Positions 12,183 to 20,780 of a DNA stretch of 57,682 nucleotides are shown here, in pieces. Position numbers and translations under genes: made by a program. Source of the DNA: Burkholderiales bacterium (GTDB taxonomy: Bacteria; Pseudomonadota; Gammaproteobacteria; Burkholderiales; Burkholderiaceae_C). The stretch covers positions 1 to 57,682 of the forward strand of contig JACPUE010000032.1 of the NCBI GenBank assembly GCA_016192425.1, read 5' to 3'. Each line of letters begins with the position of its first letter. Positions within the stretch are counted from its first letter, which is position 1. The notes below the pieces were generated by a model that saw only the letters and a list, made by a program, of their open reading frames with translations, did no database searches and was not told the origin of the DNA.

Positions 12183-13037
12183 ATGGCGGCCATGGCTGAT
12201 ACGACTTCTTTCCCCTTGCCTTCGCGTTTCTGGGCCGAACTGGGCACGCGCGACTTTGCGCAGCTGCAGGCCAGCGGCCAGGCGGCGCAGGCCGTGGCCG
12301 TGCTGCCCGTGGCCGCCATCGAGCAGCACGGGCCGCACCTGCCGCTGGGTGTGGATGCCACGCTGCTGCAGGGCGTGATCGATGCCGCCCTGCCCCTGCT
12401 GCCCGCGCAGTTGCCGGTGCTGTTTCTGCCGCCGCAGGTGGTGGGGCTGAGCACCGAGCACCTGGCCTACCCCGGCACGCTGTCGCTCTCGCCCGCCACG
12501 GTGCTGGCGCTGTGGACCGAGCTGGGCGCCTGTGTGGCGCGCGCCGGGGTGAAGAAGCTGTTGCTGCTCAACGGCCACGGCGGCAATGTCGCGGTGATGG
12601 ACATCGTGGCGCGCGAGCTGCGCCAGCACCATGGCCTGCTGGTGTACAGCAGCAGCTGGTTCAGCCTGCCCCAGCCGCCTGAAGTGCAGGCCCTGTTCAG
12701 TGCCGAGGAGCAGCGCTTTGGCATCCACGGCGGTGCGGTGGAAACCTCGATGATGCTGCACCTGGCGCCCGCCACCGTGCGCATGGAGCATGCGGCGCAG
12801 TGGCGCTCCAGCTCGCAGGACCGGGCCGCGCGCTACGCGGTGCTGGGCGACGGCAAGAGCGCCAAGATGGGCTGGGCCATGCAGGACTACCACAGCGCAG
12901 GTGCCGTGGGCGATGCCCGCGCGGCCAGTGCCGGCAAGGGCCACGCCCTGGTGCTGGCGGCGGCGCAGGCGCTGGCCCAGTTGCTGCAAGAGCTGCACGC
13001 GCTGCCCGCGCAGACCCTGGCCCCCGCGCCTGGGTGA
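12183..13037 (+). CDS. Creatininase-family amidohydrolase
   Basis: Cytoplasmic metal-dependent amidohydrolase fold; family members hydrolyse creatinine, formylated amines or mycofactocin precursors. The N-terminal half has AAIEQHGPHLPLGVDATL, supplying metal-binding Glu, His and Asp. Later come STEHLAYPGTLSL, LLLNGHGGN and GIHGGAVETS, all family hallmarks. ATG 12183 gives 284 residues; ATGs at 12153 and 12192 are possible, and no clear ribosome site settles it. It is divergent from the dsbD-like gene and converges on the response regulator 25 bases away. The physiological substrate cannot be told. Confidence 0.88.
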   Translation: MAAMADTTSFPLPSRFWAELGTRDFAQLQASGQAAQAVAVLPVAAIEQHGPHLPLGVDATLLQGVIDAALPLLPAQLPVLFLPPQVVGLSTEHLAYPGTLSLSPATVLALWTELGACVARAGVKKLLLLNGHGGNVAVMDIVARELRQHHGLLVYSSSWFSLPQPPEVQALFSAEEQRFGIHGGAVETSMMLHLAPATVRMEHAAQWRSSSQDRAARYAVLGDGKSAKMGWAMQDYHSAGAVGDARAASAGKGHALVLAAAQALAQLLQELHALPAQTLAPAPG

Positions 13038-13062
13038 TCTCATCGCCCTGCGGGCACGGCTG

Positions 13063-13740
13063 TCACGGGTGGGTGCCTTGGCCTTGGCACACCAGCGCAT
13101 ACCCCACACCGCGCAAGGTGCAGATGCGCTGGCTGCCCAGTTTTTGGCGCAGGCCGTGGATCTGGTACTCGATGGCGCCATCACTGGGGGTTTCGCACGG
13201 CCCCCACACCCTGTCCATCAGCGTCTCGCGCGACACCGCACGGCCCCGTGCCAGGGCCAGTTCACGCAGGATGGCGGCTTCGCGCTGCGTCAGCGCGATG
13301 GTCTGGCCGGCGATGCTCACCTGCGCCGTGACTTCGTCCAGGCACAGATCGCCAAGCTGCCAGCGCTGCTGGGTGTGGCCGCCGCTGCGGCGGATCAGGG
13401 CCTGGACCCGCGCGATCAGCTCTTCGGTGGCAAAGGGCTTGATGACGTAGTCGTCGGCACCGCTGCGCAATGCCTTGAGGCGGTCGGCCAGCGCGTCCCG
13501 TGCCGTCATCACCAGCACCGGGGTGTGGATGTGCGCGCTGCGCCATTCGGTCAGCAGCAGTTGGCCGTCACCGTCGGGCAGGGTCAGGTCCAGCAGGATG
13601 CAATGCAGGTTCCCCTGCGCTGCGTGGCCGCGGGCCTGTTGCGCATGGCGCACCCAGACCGTGGGCCAATGGGTGGCCTGCAGGGATTGCTGCAATGCGC
13701 GCCCCAGGTCCAGGTCGTCTTCAACGAGCAAGATGGCCAT
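13063..13740 (-). CDS. OmpR-family response regulator (QseB/PmrA-like)
   Basis: DNA-binding response regulator of 225 residues. The receiver domain (1-115) has acidic residues E7-D8-D9, phosphoacceptor D51 in LLDLTLPDGDG, and the conserved Lys in DYVIKPF. The C-terminal winged helix includes LTQREAAILRELALARGRAVSRETL and GLRQKLG...LRGVGYAL. The start overlaps the kinase stop by 20 bases, so the two are translationally coupled. It is the last gene of the serine hydrolase-kinase-regulator operon. Targets unknown. Confidence 0.93.
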   Translation of the reverse strand: MAILLVEDDLDLGRALQQSLQATHWPTVWVRHAQQARGHAAQGNLHCILLDLTLPDGDGQLLLTEWRSAHIHTPVLVMTARDALADRLKALRSGADDYVIKPFATEELIARVQALIRRSGGHTQQRWQLGDLCLDEVTAQVSIAGQTIALTQREAAILRELALARGRAVSRETLMDRVWGPCETPSDGAIEYQIHGLRQKLGSQRICTLRGVGYALVCQGQGTHP

Positions 13741-15217
13741 GGTTCAATGGAAGTCGGATGCAAAAGCGGGCGCCGCCCAGCGCGGGGCTGGAGTCCAGGG
13801 TGATGCTGCCGTGGTGCGCTGCGGCCACGCGCTCCACAATGGCCAACCCCAGGCCGCAGCCGCTGATGCCGTCGCTGTGCGGGCCTCTTTCAAAGCGCTG
13901 GAACACCCGTGCATGGTCCTGCGGGGCAATGCCAGGCCCGCTGTCTTCCACCGAAACCAGGGCATGCTGTGGTTCTGCCGTCAGGCGCACGCACACCTGC
14001 GATCCCGGCGGGGTGTAGCGCAGCGCGTTGTCCACCAGGTTGTCCAGCGCCGCGGCCAAGGCGGGAGCGTCTGCAGGCGCCCACAGCTCGGTGGGGGCAT
14101 CCAGGCCCAGCTCGTGCTGCGAAAGTGCGGTACGCGAGGCATGCCTTGCCAGGGTGTCGCGCAGCAAGGCGGCCAGATCGGTCATGTGCAGGGTCGGGGC
14201 ATGGTTTCCCAGGGTGACGGTGTGGTCCAGGCGTGCCAGGGTGAGCAGCTTGTCCAGCACATTGGCGGCGCGTTCCACGCCTCCATGCAAAGATTGCAGG
14301 GCCGCGCTGCGCTGCGCTGCGGACGATGCAATGGTCAAGGCATGCGCCTGTGCGTTGATGGCTGCCAGCGGGGTGCGCAGCTCGTGGGCCGCGTCTGCAA
14401 AGAAACCATGCTCTGCGGCGCGCAGCGAGCGCACCCGGGCCAGGAGCGTATTGAGGGCGTGCACCATGGGCGCCAGCTCGACATGGGGCGGGGCGTGTGC
14501 CAGGTCGGTGGCCTCTTGCGGGGCGCGCTCCGACAACTGCCGCGCCAGTTGCGCCAGCGGTTTGAGCCCCAGCCGCATGGCCAGCCACAGCGCCGCGCAA
14601 ACGGTGGCAACGATCACCAAGGTGGGGGGCAGCATGCCCTTGAGCGTCCGGTCCAGCAGCCGCGTGGTGACCTTGCTGGACTGGGCGAACACGGCATAGA
14701 GCTGGTGCGCAGGATCCCAGGCGGCCAGCATGATCCAGCCAGGGCTCTGCGATCGCTCGCTCGTGGACAGGCTGCCGGGCGGGAAGTCCGGCAAGCTGTC
14801 CCCGTTGGGGGAGCGTGCGAGCAAGCGGCCGTCTTTGTTCCACACCTGCCAGCCCAGTTCGTCCGGCGAAATCGGAATATCCGCCGTTTCCAGGTGAAGG
14901 GCGGTGATGTGCCCCGCCGCAGCGGTAATGATTTCAGGCGTCGGGTTGAGGCTGCTGGTGCGCGCCAGGGCCTGGGCCAGCAGCTTCAGGTCGGTGTCCA
15001 GGCTGCCATTGCCGCGTGCGAGCAGCAGCATCACGGTCAGCGACAGCAGCACAGCCAGCAGCCCGGCAAACACCAGCAACTGCACGCCCAGCAGCCGCTT
15101 GAACAGGGACGGCCGCAGCAAGGCACTGCCCCGCAGGCGCGCGTAGGCAGCCTGTGCCTGGGTCCGCAGGGAGCCATGGCGCTGTAGCTGGGGCGCAGGG
15201 GTGGTCATGCGGTGCAT
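13721..15217 (-). CDS. Sensor histidine kinase (QseC/PmrB-like)
   Basis: Inner-membrane sensor of 498 residues. Transmembrane helices lie at about 43-66 and 196-216 with a periplasmic sensor region of about 130 residues between them. A HAMP-like segment is followed by the HisKA box FFADAAHELRTPLAAI with H278. The ATPase domain has N box NLVDNALRYTPPG, G1 VEDSGPGIAP and G2 GCGLGLAIVERV. ATG 15217 is used; ATG 15208 would remove three residues. The gene starts 30 bases after the serine hydrolase stop and overlaps the regulator. The signal is unknown; the gene upstream suggests envelope or peptidoglycan-related input (inference). Confidence 0.93.
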   Translation of the reverse strand: MHRMTTPAPQLQRHGSLRTQAQAAYARLRGSALLRPSLFKRLLGVQLLVFAGLLAVLLSLTVMLLLARGNGSLDTDLKLLAQALARTSSLNPTPEIITAAAGHITALHLETADIPISPDELGWQVWNKDGRLLARSPNGDSLPDFPPGSLSTSERSQSPGWIMLAAWDPAHQLYAVFAQSSKVTTRLLDRTLKGMLPPTLVIVATVCAALWLAMRLGLKPLAQLARQLSERAPQEATDLAHAPPHVELAPMVHALNTLLARVRSLRAAEHGFFADAAHELRTPLAAINAQAHALTIASSAAQRSAALQSLHGGVERAANVLDKLLTLARLDHTVTLGNHAPTLHMTDLAALLRDTLARHASRTALSQHELGLDAPTELWAPADAPALAAALDNLVDNALRYTPPGSQVCVRLTAEPQHALVSVEDSGPGIAPQDHARVFQRFERGPHSDGISGCGLGLAIVERVAAAHHGSITLDSSPALGGARFCIRLPLNHGHLAR

Positions 15218-15247
15218 TGTGTCGCACGGTGTGCCCTGATGTGGGGG

Positions 15248-16471
15248 TCAGCGGCGGTAGTGCCGGCGCATGCGTTCCATTAGCCCGATCAGTGCGGTGC
15301 TCACCCACGGGCTGCCGCCGCCCTCGGCGCAGTTGGCCCAGAGGTGGCCTGCGCCCTGGCCATCCAGATCCACCCACGCCAGCGACTGGAATCCCAGGGT
15401 GCTGCCGTCATGGGCCAGCATGGGGGTGGCCACGCGTTTGCGGGCGATCCAGCCCATGAGGTACTCCTCGTCCTGGGCTGCACGCAGGGCGCCCAGATAG
15501 CTGGCGGGCAACGGGGTGGACTGGCCCGCCATGGCGCGCATATGCCATTGCAGCCACAGGCCATAGTCCGCAGCGCTGAGGTGCAGCGAGGTTCCTGCAG
15601 GCGCCAACAGGTGCGTGAAGATGCTGGACAAGGGGTCGGACAGTTGGTAAGCGGTGAGCTTGCCGGGGCTGCCGAAATGGCCCGCTACCGGCAGGCTGTC
15701 GCCGGTGAAGGGGTCGCGCCAAGGGTTTTGCATGCCCAGCGGCCTGGCCAGCTGCGCGGTAAAGAGGTCTTCATAGCGCTGGCCCGTCTGGGCCTCCAGA
15801 ATGGCGCCCACCACCGTGTATCCGCCGTTGGAGTAGGCATAGTCAACGCCAGGCCGGATGCCGGCAATGGGCGCCTGGGACAGCACCCAGCGCGCGAACA
15901 ACTGGCGTTGCATGGCCACGTCGTCGGGGATATCCCCATCAAGGCCGTTGACCAGTGCTTGCACATCGGCGTTGCCCTGGAAGGCCATCAGGCCGCTGCG
16001 GTGCGCCAGCAGCTGGCGCAAGGTGACGGTGCGGTACACCGGGCGCATGCCTGCCGCCAGCGCTGGCAGCATCTGCTCCAGGGTGGACTCCCATTGCAGG
16101 CGGCCGCTGTCCACCAGGCGCGCGGCCAGTGCGGCCGTCATGGCCTTGGTGGTGGAGCCAATCGCAAACGGATCGGTGGCCTGCACGCTACTGGCCTGGC
16201 CCAGGCGTCGAAATCCCGCCGTGCCAAGCTGTGGGGGCTGGGAGGCTTTGCCATCGATGTACTGGCACAGCGCACCGACGATGCCTTGGGCAACGGCTGC
16301 GTTGGCGGCCTCTTGGGCGCTGATGCCTGCGGGGCCGGAGGGCGGGTCGTCGTCGCCTGCGCCACAGCCGGTCAGCAGGCCGCTCAGGCAGGCGGGTGCA
16401 ATGCCCAGGGCTGCCAGAAACCTGCGCCGGTGAAAGGAAGGCTGGGGAAAGCGGGGAGAAAGATCGAGCAT
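15248..16471 (-). CDS. Lipoprotein serine hydrolase, class C beta-lactamase/D-aminopeptidase fold
   Basis: 407 residues. The N-terminus has basic HRRRF and a hydrophobic stretch ending in the lipobox LLTGC with C36, so it is probably an envelope lipoprotein; the RRRF motif leaves Tat export possible. The catalytic S-x-x-K is S106 in IGSTTKAMTAA and the Y-S-N motif begins at Y213 in DYAYSNGGY. Members include penicillin-binding esterases, D-alanyl-D-alanine carboxypeptidases and beta-lactamases; activity cannot be assigned. It is the first gene of an operon with a two-component system 30 bases downstream, suggesting the hydrolase modulates or is sensed by that system (inference). Confidence 0.88.
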   Translation of the reverse strand: MLDLSPRFPQPSFHRRRFLAALGIAPACLSGLLTGCGAGDDDPPSGPAGISAQEAANAAVAQGIVGALCQYIDGKASQPPQLGTAGFRRLGQASSVQATDPFAIGSTTKAMTAALAARLVDSGRLQWESTLEQMLPALAAGMRPVYRTVTLRQLLAHRSGLMAFQGNADVQALVNGLDGDIPDDVAMQRQLFARWVLSQAPIAGIRPGVDYAYSNGGYTVVGAILEAQTGQRYEDLFTAQLARPLGMQNPWRDPFTGDSLPVAGHFGSPGKLTAYQLSDPLSSIFTHLLAPAGTSLHLSAADYGLWLQWHMRAMAGQSTPLPASYLGALRAAQDEEYLMGWIARKRVATPMLAHDGSTLGFQSLAWVDLDGQGAGHLWANCAEGGGSPWVSTALIGLMERMRRHYRR

Positions 16472-16567
16472 GGAAAGCGCCTCAAAACGTTGGTGGCGCT
16501 ATGGTCTGCCCGCAAGCTTTGGTTTTGCTTTGGACGCCGCCGCCTGTGGGGCGGACGGATCAATGGT

Positions 16568-17239
16568 TCAGGCGTGGGTGACCAAGGAGGCATGCTCCGC
16601 AGCATGCAGGTGCGGCAGTGTGTTGAAGGTCTGCAGCATCAGCCGCTTGGGGCTCACGCTGCATTCGGTGACGGCGCTGTTGCGGATGCGCATGTTCAGC
16701 GCAATGGTCACCTCGGGGGCGGTGCCCAGCACTTCGCCCACGGCCGTGGAGATGGGGCCGCCGCTGCTGACCAGCAGCACGTTCTGGTCGGCGTGGTCGT
16801 GGCGCACCTGCTCCAGCACACTGCGCACGCCAGCAGAAAAGTCTTCCCAGCTCGGCATGCCCTGGGGACTGATGACGCCCGCCATCCATTGCGCAATGGC
16901 GTCGCACAGCAGGCGGAAGTGCTGGCGGTACAGCTCAGGGGTGTCAGGCCGTTGCAGCGGGGCGTTGTGGATGGCGCGGATCAGCGCCAGGCTGTCGTAT
17001 TCGTCCAGGCTGGGCAGCACCTGCGGCGCAGGCAGGCCGGGCAGGCCCTGGGCGATGCCGTCCAGGGTCTGCGCGTGGCGGCGCAGCGTGCCGGTGAACA
17101 CGGTGTCAAAGTGCTGGCCGTGCGCAAGCCAGTGCGCGCCCAGGCGTTGCGCCTGCTGCAGGCCCAGGGGGCTGAGCTGGTCGTAGTCGTCTGCGCCAAA
17201 CGAGGCCTGGCCGTGGCGCACGAGGTAGAGCGTTCCCAT
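16568..17239 (-). CDS. Histidine phosphatase (phosphoglycerate mutase-like) superfamily protein
   Basis: 223-residue cytoplasmic protein with catalytic H9 in LVRHGQASFGADDYDQLSPLG, the RHG signature, and later TLRRHAQTL. The second conserved His, normally in an S-H-G-G context, is Ser here (LLVSSGGPIS, S159). I believe such a substitution exists in some proteobacterial members, but it makes canonical activity uncertain. ATG 17239 is chosen because homologues begin M-x-x-L-Y-L-V-R-H-G. It lies 68 bases downstream of the PLP dehydratase on the same strand and may belong to that operon. Confidence 0.88.
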   Translation of the reverse strand: MGTLYLVRHGQASFGADDYDQLSPLGLQQAQRLGAHWLAHGQHFDTVFTGTLRRHAQTLDGIAQGLPGLPAPQVLPSLDEYDSLALIRAIHNAPLQRPDTPELYRQHFRLLCDAIAQWMAGVISPQGMPSWEDFSAGVRSVLEQVRHDHADQNVLLVSSGGPISTAVGEVLGTAPEVTIALNMRIRNSAVTECSVSPKRLMLQTFNTLPHLHAAEHASLVTHA

Positions 17240-17307
17240 GGGGCGCGATTGTGGCGGCGCAGGCGGCTGCCGCCTTGTCGCGCAAGCGACGGGGGTGCCG
17301 CGTTGCC

Positions 17308-18273
17308 CTACAGGGACAACACTTCGCTGAACACCGGCGCATCCACATTGCCGCCCGTGAGCGCCAGGCCCACGCACTGCCCGCGCAGGCTGCCTTGCTC
17401 CTGCAGCGCGGCGGCCAGGGCGGCGGCGCCTGCGCCTTCGGCCACGTTGTGCGTGTCGGTGAACAGGTGGCGCATGGCGGCGGCGACTTCGGCGTCGCTC
17501 ACCTGCACCACATGGTCCAGCGCGTCCACCAGCACGTCCAGCGCCGCCTGGTCGGCCACGCGGCAGGCCATGCCGTCGGCCAGTTGTGTCGTCACTGGGG
17601 CCTCCACCACGCGGCGCGCTGCAATGGAGTCGGCATAGGTGGTGGCGTGGCGGCTGACCACGCCCACGATGCGCACGCCGTGGCCCAGCGCGCGCTTGGC
17701 GGCAAGGGCGGAGCAGGCGCCCGAGCCCTGGCCGATGGGCACGTAGGCCACATCGAGCTGGGGCACGGCGCGCAAAAATTCCCACCAGTAGGTGGCCACG
17801 CCGCGCAGCAGGTCGGGGTGGAAGCTGGGCACCATGTGCGCGCCGCGCTCCTGGGCCAGGTGCATGGCGTGCTCGCGCGCTTCCTGGAAGTCTGCGCCGT
17901 GCTCGACGAGCGTGACGCCCAGCGCGCGCATGGCGGCGTTCTTTTCCACCGAGTTGCCGTGCGGCACGACGATGGTGCAGGCCACGCCATGGCGGCGCGC
18001 GGCCCAGCCCATGCTCTGGCCGTGGTTGCCGCGCGTGGCGCTGATGACTTCGCGCGGCAGCGGGCCGCGCCGCGCGAGCTGGTCGAAATAGGTGAGCCCG
18101 CCACGGATCTTGAACGCGCCCACGGGGGTGTGGTTCTCGTGCTTGAGCCAGCATTCGGTGCCCAGGCGCTCGCCGAGCAGGCCCCAGCGGTACTGGGGTG
18201 TGGGGGGGAAGTCGCGGTACACCACTTCGGCGGCGGCCTGGATGTCGGCAAGGGTGGGGAGCAGGTGGGTCAT
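17308..18273 (-). CDS. Threonine dehydratase-like PLP-dependent enzyme
   Basis: Fold type II pyridoxal-phosphate enzyme of 321 residues. The Schiff-base lysine is K55 in PVGAFKIRGGL, followed by ATRGNHGQSMG for substrate carboxylate binding and the phosphate-binding loop PIGQGSGAC near residue 180. There is no C-terminal ACT regulatory domain, so it resembles catabolic threonine/serine dehydratases, serine racemases or EutB-type dehydratases rather than biosynthetic IlvA. It starts 10 bases after the VOC gene stop and is likely co-transcribed with the PhzF pair and aminotransferase, fitting amino-acid breakdown. Confidence 0.9.
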   Translation of the reverse strand: MTHLLPTLADIQAAAEVVYRDFPPTPQYRWGLLGERLGTECWLKHENHTPVGAFKIRGGLTYFDQLARRGPLPREVISATRGNHGQSMGWAARRHGVACTIVVPHGNSVEKNAAMRALGVTLVEHGADFQEAREHAMHLAQERGAHMVPSFHPDLLRGVATYWWEFLRAVPQLDVAYVPIGQGSGACSALAAKRALGHGVRIVGVVSRHATTYADSIAARRVVEAPVTTQLADGMACRVADQAALDVLVDALDHVVQVSDAEVAAAMRHLFTDTHNVAEGAGAAALAAALQEQGSLRGQCVGLALTGGNVDAPVFSEVLSL

Positions 18274-18283
18274 GGGGGTGCCA

Positions 18284-18979
18284 TCAAGAGGAGGTCAGGG
18301 TGACCAGGCCGCGCGGCGTGGCCAGTGTGGCGCGAAGGGAGGGCGGTGCAGCGTGCTGCACCGCCACCTGCCCGTCCAGGCCGATGGCCTGGCAGGCTGC
18401 GGCCAGCGCGGGGGCCTGGGGGTGTTGCAGCGCCAGCGCCTGCAGGCGCACGCCGCTGGCGGGCAGGGTGCCGCAGGGGTGCTGCACGCCCCATTCGATG
18501 AGCGTGGGCAGGCAGCCGCCGAGCAGGCGTTGGCCGTCCGGGCGCACGGTGATGCGCCACTGCAGCAGGCCCTGGGGCGTGGCGCGGCTGGCGCTGAGGA
18601 TGTCGCCGCGCTCCAGCCCCTGCGCGGCCAGCGCAGCGCGGGCTGCTGCCGCGTCGGGCACGGCGGCCACCCAGTGGATGAGCCGGGGCCCGTGCTGCGC
18701 CACTTGGGCCTGCAGGGCCTGGCAATCCATATCAAACCAGCGCTTTGCGCCCGCCGGTATTGCGCGAGCAGCTATTGGATTGATAGCAATGATTTCCAGG
18801 TAGGCGCGCGGATGTGCCGGGCTGCTGACCTGCAGCAGCCGGTTGTGCGTGCCCATGAGCGGGTGTTCGCCCCCTGCTGCCGGGGCCACGCCCAGCGTGC
18901 GCTCGCACCAGGCGGCGCCGCTGGCCAGGTCGGCCGCCAGCACCACCAGGTGGTCCACGCAGGGCGCGGGTGGGCTCAC
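18284..18979 (-). CDS. VOC (glyoxalase-like) family protein
   Basis: 231 residues. The opening CVDHLVVLAADLASGAAWCERTLG is typical of glyoxalase_3-type VOC proteins, as are GTHNRLLQV and YLEIIAINP. Such proteins bind a divalent metal and act as lyases, isomerases or dioxygenases; activity is unknown. The GTG start at 18979 overlaps the PhzF stop by four bases (GTGA), indicating coupling. A family A repeat (18731-18789) is embedded in frame and encodes AINPIAARAIPAGAKRWFD, so part of the first VOC module derives from it. Confidence 0.82.
   Translation of the reverse strand: MSPPAPCVDHLVVLAADLASGAAWCERTLGVAPAAGGEHPLMGTHNRLLQVSSPAHPRAYLEIIAINPIAARAIPAGAKRWFDMDCQALQAQVAQHGPRLIHWVAAVPDAAAARAALAAQGLERGDILSASRATPQGLLQWRITVRPDGQRLLGGCLPTLIEWGVQHPCGTLPASGVRLQALALQHPQAPALAAACQAIGLDGQVAVQHAAPPSLRATLATPRGLVTLTSS
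18731..18789. repeat. Family A coding-embedded palindromic repeat, copy A3 (in VOC gene)
   Basis: Contains GCTATTGGATTGATAGC at 18771-18787 and, on its left, the AGCGCTT box at 18739-18745 followed by degenerate sequence in place of the second half palindrome. AT-rich relative to the flanks. Reading frame kept. Confidence 0.65.
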
Positions 18980-19839
18980 AGGCGCACCTCGCCGCGCATG
19001 CAGGTGACGGTCTGGCCGCCAATCCAGGTGTCGGGGCCTTCTTGCTGCACATGCACGCGCCCGGCGCGGCCCAGGGTGGTGCCCTGGCTCACCACGTAGC
19101 TGCGCGGCGCCAGGTGGGCGGGGATGAGCCACTGCGCCAGCGCCGCGTTCAGGCTACCGGTGACCGGGTCTTCGGCCAGGCCGTGGTTGCCAGGGAAGAA
19201 GGCGCGTACCTCGAAGGCGCAGCCATCGGCCGCATGGCGCGCCGCGCTGCGCGGGCCGACCACGCCGACGGACAGCCCGCCCAGCACGGCCGGGTCGGGC
19301 TGCAAGCCCAAGACCTGCTCGGCCGAGCGCAGCAGCACGGCGCGCCAGTGCGGGCCGTTGTGGCACCAGGCGTGGTGCACGATGTCGCTGCGCGCCACGC
19401 CCAGGCCGCGCGCGATGCGTTCTACATCCACTTCGTCCAGCGGGCCGCTTTGTACCAGCGGCGGCGCGGCAAAGGCCAGGCGCTCGCCGTCCTGGCGCAG
19501 CGTGACCAGGCCCGCGCCGCATTCCTGCACGATGCGGCCGGGGGTGCGCGGCTGGCCGCCTGCCTGCAGCCAGGCGTGGCAGGTGCCCAGGGTGGGGTGG
19601 CCTGCAAAGGGCAGTTCGGCGCCGGGGCAGAAGATGCGCACGCGGTAGTCGGCCCCGGCGGCGCGGCCCTCGGGTGTGGGCGGCAGCACGAAGGTGGCTT
19701 CGGACAGGTTGGTCCAGTTGGTGAACTGCTGCATGGACTCGGCGGCCAAACCTTCGCCGTCCAGCACCACCGCCAGGGGGTTGCCCAGGTAGGGGGTGGC
19801 GGTGAACACATCGACTTGCTGGAAGGGGCGTTGGCGCAT
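18976..19839 (-). CDS. PhzF-family isomerase, paralogue A
   Basis: 287-residue member of the PhzF/diaminopimelate epimerase-like fold. Family motifs are QVDVFTATPYLGNPLAVVLD, WTNLSEATFV carrying the general acid/base Glu, PFAGHPTLGTCH and LAEDPVTGSLNAALAQWL. PhzF proteins catalyse proton-shift isomerisation; most genomic members have no known substrate. Start ATG 19839. It lies directly downstream of an equally long paralogue (38-base gap) and overlaps the VOC gene. Confidence 0.92.
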   Translation of the reverse strand: MRQRPFQQVDVFTATPYLGNPLAVVLDGEGLAAESMQQFTNWTNLSEATFVLPPTPEGRAAGADYRVRIFCPGAELPFAGHPTLGTCHAWLQAGGQPRTPGRIVQECGAGLVTLRQDGERLAFAAPPLVQSGPLDEVDVERIARGLGVARSDIVHHAWCHNGPHWRAVLLRSAEQVLGLQPDPAVLGGLSVGVVGPRSAARHAADGCAFEVRAFFPGNHGLAEDPVTGSLNAALAQWLIPAHLAPRSYVVSQGTTLGRAGRVHVQQEGPDTWIGGQTVTCMRGEVRL

Positions 19840-19877
19840 GCGGGCTCCTGGGCGTGCAGTGGGCGGGCTGTGGGTTC

Positions 19878-20741
19878 TCAGAGCATCGCTGTGCCCTGGA
19901 TGCAGGTGATGCTCTGGCCGCCCACCCAGACCTGGCCCTGGCCGTCCTGGCGGATGTGCACGCGCCCGGCGCGGCCCAGGCGTTCGCCCTGGGCCACGAG
20001 GTAGCGCTGCGGCGCCAGCCTTTCGGCAATGAGCCACTGCGCCAGGCTGCCGTTGAGGCTGCCGGTGACCGGGTCTTCGGGGTTGCCCATGGGCGCGGCA
20101 AAGGCGCGCACGGTCACGCCGGGGCGGCTGGTGTCGCTGGCCATGGGGGCCACGTGGACCACGCCCACGTCCTGGCCCAGGTCCTTGAGGCGGGCGTGGT
20201 CGGGCTGCAGGCCCAGCACCAGTTCGGCGCTGGGCAGCAGCAGCGCCAGCCAGCGCGGCCCGTTGTCCAGCACCTGCGCGGCCAGCACCTGCTGGGGGCG
20301 CAGGCCCAGTGCGCCGGTCACCAGCGCCAGCAGCGCGGGGTTGGGGGCGCTGCGCTGCAGGGGGGGCGCGGCAAAGGCCAGCAGCCCGTCGCTTTGCTCG
20401 ATGCGCACGAGCCCGCCCGCGCATTCCTGCACGATGGCTCCGGCCACGCGCGGCTGGTGGCCCGCCTGCAGCCAGGCATGGCAACTGCCCAGCGTGGGGT
20501 GGCCGGCAAAGGGCAGCTCGCCGCGCGGGCTGAAGATGCGCACGCGGTAGTCGGCCCCGGCGGCGCGGCCCGCCTCGGTGGGCGCCAGCAGGTAGGTGGT
20601 CTCCGACAGGTTGGCCCAGGTGGCAAAGCGCTGCATGTCGGCGTCGCCCAGGCCCTGGGCGTCCAGCACCACGCCCAGCGGGTTGCCGTCGCCAGGCTGC
20701 TGGCTGAAGACGTCGATCTGCACAAAGGCGCGTTCTCGCAT
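19878..20741 (-). CDS. PhzF-family isomerase, paralogue B
   Basis: Also 287 residues, with the same motifs: QIDVFSQQPGDGNPLGVVLD, WANLSETTYL, PFAGHPTLGSCH and NPEDPVTGSLNGSLAQWL. Paralogues A and B align along their whole length without obvious gaps, yet differ at many positions, so this is an old tandem duplication with both copies intact. It starts 39 bases after the aminotransferase stop. Substrates unknown; retention of two suggests two related substrates or a heterodimer (inference). Confidence 0.92.
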   Translation of the reverse strand: MRERAFVQIDVFSQQPGDGNPLGVVLDAQGLGDADMQRFATWANLSETTYLLAPTEAGRAAGADYRVRIFSPRGELPFAGHPTLGSCHAWLQAGHQPRVAGAIVQECAGGLVRIEQSDGLLAFAAPPLQRSAPNPALLALVTGALGLRPQQVLAAQVLDNGPRWLALLLPSAELVLGLQPDHARLKDLGQDVGVVHVAPMASDTSRPGVTVRAFAAPMGNPEDPVTGSLNGSLAQWLIAERLAPQRYLVAQGERLGRAGRVHIRQDGQGQVWVGGQSITCIQGTAML

Positions 20742-20780
20742 GGCTGGGCTCCTGGGCTGGCTGTGCGTGGCGTTTGTGGG

